Below are positions 62,751-64,000 of a DNA stretch of 64,000 bases, piece by piece. Source of the stretch: Corticium candelabrum (taxonomy: Eukaryota > Porifera > Homoscleromorpha > Homosclerophorida > Plakinidae); the NCBI RefSeq assembly GCF_963422355.1, contig NC_085105.1:3014052-3078051 (forward strand), written 5' to 3'. The translations under genes and the position numbers were made by a program. Position 1 is the stretch's first letter. Each line of letters opens with the position of its first letter. Below the pieces are notes generated by a model. It was not told the DNA's origin, did no database searches, and saw only the letters and a program-made list of their open reading frames with translations.

Positions 62751-64000
62751 TCTAAGGACTGTTTGTTGGGTGTCAGTGGGATTGGTTGTTTTAGTGTAGC
62801 AATGGGTACAGTAATGTGTATGTGATACTGTGATCATTGTGACTGAATTTGTTGTTTCAGGTGCTGCAGAGATGCTTGCAATGGAGATGAAAACAAGTGG
62901 CATGTTTGTGTCAAGAGGACTTAGTTTTAAACACACTGAGGTCAATATTGAGCACTTCTTATGTTTTGTAGATTGTCAAACTGTAGTGTCATGTTTGTTA
63001 AAGTTTGAAACGATTGAAGTGAAACTGACAAAAGAACAAGAGAAGCTATACAATACAGCTGCACACATTTGGTAAATTATATACTGTAGTTGTTGCATCT
63101 GGCATCTTTGTAGGTGCAGCTGTATGTGTGTAATGCTGCACATTTATGTTTGGCCTAGGAATGAGCTGCGTAAGTCACTGGAACATGCCCAGAAGCGAAC
63201 TAATACTGCATCCAAGTCACTTAATGCAAGCTTTTGGGGTGCCCATCAAAGATTCTTCAAGCAGCTATGGTACATGTATTGCAATTATTGATTATATCTT
63301 GTTTTCTAAGATATCATGATAACATGTAATCAGGCTACACTACACCTATACCGGTAATTATTGGTATACATGTATTTTGGCATGTGGTGACTAGAATCAA
63401 CAAATGATCATACAGTACTGTACTGATCGATATGTGTATGACGTTTAATGAAAGTGCCCCAAAATGTTTAATGATTATTGCATTTAATTAATAAACAACT
63501 GCTACAGATCCATGGCAAATTGGAGTGGACATTTGGTAGATTACTGTAATAAATAAATGATAAAAATGGATTACTACTTGTTGTCATGTATACTCTGTTT
63601 GTGGTAAACACATACAGTCAGTTTGTGCACAGGTAATTGCACACAGTATACTTGTAGTTATCAGGTGACATACAGTAGTATGCCATGTATTGAAACACTT
63701 CACTTAGTAAGGTTGCTTTACTGTATAGTTGTCAAACAATGCCACAACAATATTAAGTAGCTGTTTGATCGAGTTATGTGGTGTGATCATATGCATTCAT
63801 TAATTGTGTCTTATAGCTTAAGCATGAAAGTGCCATCTATTGTAAGTGAGACCAAGAAAGCACTAGAATCTGGAAACTGTGTGGTTATTGGATTGCAAAC
63901 AACAGGAGAGGTGATAGTTATCTTCTGTTGCACTTCATTTATTGCACATTTAGATCTTTGTTTATTTACCTATTAGGCTAGTATGGTTTCTGAGATGAAA
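55048..64000 (+). CDS. SBNO: Strawberry notch (SBNO) helicase-like transcriptional co-regulator, 5' part
   Basis: Seventeen exons are in phase: 55048-55178, 56695-56785, 56844-56910, 56990-57030, 57372-57458, 57515-57606, 57662-57730, 58970-59049, 59221-59333, 59404-59456, 60695-60759, 61126-61216, 62861-62940, 63004-63071, 63159-63269, 63817-63910 and 63977 onward. The protein is an SF2-type DExD/H ATPase: [17 protein letters not shown] (Q-motif side), Walker [19 protein letters not shown], and DEAD-box equivalent [12 protein letters not shown]. Further blocks are [38 protein letters not shown] and [16 protein letters not shown] acts in the nucleus downstream of Notch and other signals. Its N-terminus before the conserved core is only about 50 residues, much shorter than in human SBNO1. 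The C-terminal half lies beyond the window. SBNO1 versus SBNO2 cannot be decided. Confidence 0.96.
55179..56694. other. First SBNO intron
   Basis: A 1.5-kb intron with a CA microsatellite at 56036-56091 and a 19-bp tandem duplication of ACATGTTATTGGTTTATTGC type near 56.65 kb. No exon seen, although one encoding more of the usual long SBNO N-terminus cannot be excluded. Confidence 0.55.
56036..56091. repeat. CA microsatellite
   Basis: Uninterrupted (CA)n of about 55 nt in the first SBNO intron. Confidence 0.97.
57800..58640 (+). mobile_element. 5'-truncated non-LTR retrotransposon (CR1/L2-like RT C-terminus)
   Basis: The frame at about 57.85-58.0 kb reads [20 protein letters not shown], the RT palm motif of LINEs with YADN where YADD is expected, then [20 protein letters not shown]. 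After a frame break the C-terminal region continues at 58125-58544 ([18 protein letters not shown]). A short 3' UTR ends in TATTATTATT. It is dead: 5'-truncated, frameshifted and with an altered active site. It sits in the 1.24-kb SBNO intron 57731-58969, in sense orientation. Confidence 0.8.
59457..60694. other. SBNO intron, no gene seen
   Basis: A 1.24-kb intron. An imperfect inverted pair (GCTTGCTATATGGC... and ...CCATATAGCATGC) at about 59.97-60.07 kb can fold into a long hairpin, suggesting a small foldback element. Confidence 0.45.
61320..61780 (-). mobile_element. Non-LTR retrotransposon 3'-end fragments
   Basis: On the minus strand, 61440-61703 encodes the C-terminus typical of many invertebrate LINE RTs: [28 protein letters not shown] and [17 protein letters not shown]. 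Its 3' UTR (GCAGGGTTTGCTTC, GATCTGGTTGAGCACGAC) runs to a (TAA)n tail near 61.33 kb. The same UTR is repeated at 61695-61770, so a second insertion's tail abuts the first. Both are in an SBNO intron, opposite to the gene. Confidence 0.78.
61786..62174 (-). mobile_element. tRNA-derived SINE, family B, head-truncated copy
   Basis: This shares nearly the whole sequence of the neighbouring copy at 62284-62703, including GGCAAGTGGGGTCTTTACCC and CTGAAACGAGTCATAGTCTC. It stops at GTAGCCATT on the tRNA side, so the A box is missing. It is bounded by (ATT)n on both sides. Confidence 0.8.
62229..62703 (-). mobile_element. tRNA-derived SINE, family B, complete head, duplicated 3' end
   Basis: On the minus strand the head has A box TGGCTTAGTGG (62683-62693) and B box GGTTCAAACC (62640-62649), both canonical pol III boxes. 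The body runs left to an (ATA)n tail. The last 50 nt of the element (GGGGTAAAGACCCCACTTGC and beyond) are present twice, at about 62231-62280 and 62284-62334, from a nested or slipped insertion. Confidence 0.85.
62705..62751. repeat. ATT microsatellite
   Basis: (TTA)n of about 45 nt next to the SINE head, probably the tail of another retroelement used as the insertion site. Confidence 0.95.
63270..63816. other. SBNO intron, no feature seen
   Basis: A 547-nt intron between the exon ending HQRFFKQL and the exon beginning LSMKVPSIV. No repeat or open frame is recognised. Confidence 0.55.

Overview
This window is nuclear DNA from an animal, most likely an early-branching invertebrate. A sponge is my best guess from the very short introns (many of 35-65 nt), the tight gene spacing and the repeat content; the phylum is an inference. 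No bacterial, phage or organelle genes are present. It holds five protein-coding genes, four of which can be named. Genes are split into many small exons, and exon phases were checked by hand where stated.

Layout from left to right. (1) 644-5736, plus strand: a 13-exon gene for a 416-aa SPFH/band-7-like protein with a C-terminal coiled coil, of unknown function. (2) 5930-7253, minus: IDI1, isopentenyl-diphosphate isomerase, two exons. (3) 7836-18270, minus: NDC80/HEC1, the outer-kinetochore microtubule-binding subunit. (4) 18682-54797, minus: MDN1 (midasin), the giant six-AAA ribosome-maturation ATPase, apparently complete from the N-terminus to the C-terminal MIDAS domain. (5) 55048 to the right edge, plus: SBNO (strawberry notch), a DExD/H helicase-like co-regulator, cut off by the window end. 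MDN1, NDC80 and IDI1 form a head-to-tail minus-strand series with gaps of about 0.4-0.6 kb. MDN1 and SBNO are divergent and share a 250-bp promoter region carrying two CACGTG boxes one helical turn apart. The SPFH gene and IDI1 converge with only about 190 bp between stop codons.

Mobile DNA sits in introns. The most notable case is a Penelope-like retroelement in the MDN1 intron between the AAA4 and AAA5 exons (about 40.02-43.46 kb). It is a near-perfect inverted pair with 1302-bp arms and a 13-bp target duplication, and each outer end carries a sequence that folds as a minimal hammerhead ribozyme. Other insertions are two tRNA-derived SINE families, fragments of two non-LTR retrotransposons, a hAT-like MITE duplicated inside a TG microsatellite, a PIF/Harbinger-like MITE with a TTA duplication, several foldback repeats, and many long CA/TG tracts.

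The genes are core cell machinery: isoprenoid synthesis, chromosome segregation, 60S ribosome assembly and transcriptional control. Nothing suggests they form one pathway. The most novel material is the uncharacterised SPFH-like gene and the ribozyme-bearing inverted Penelope insertion.
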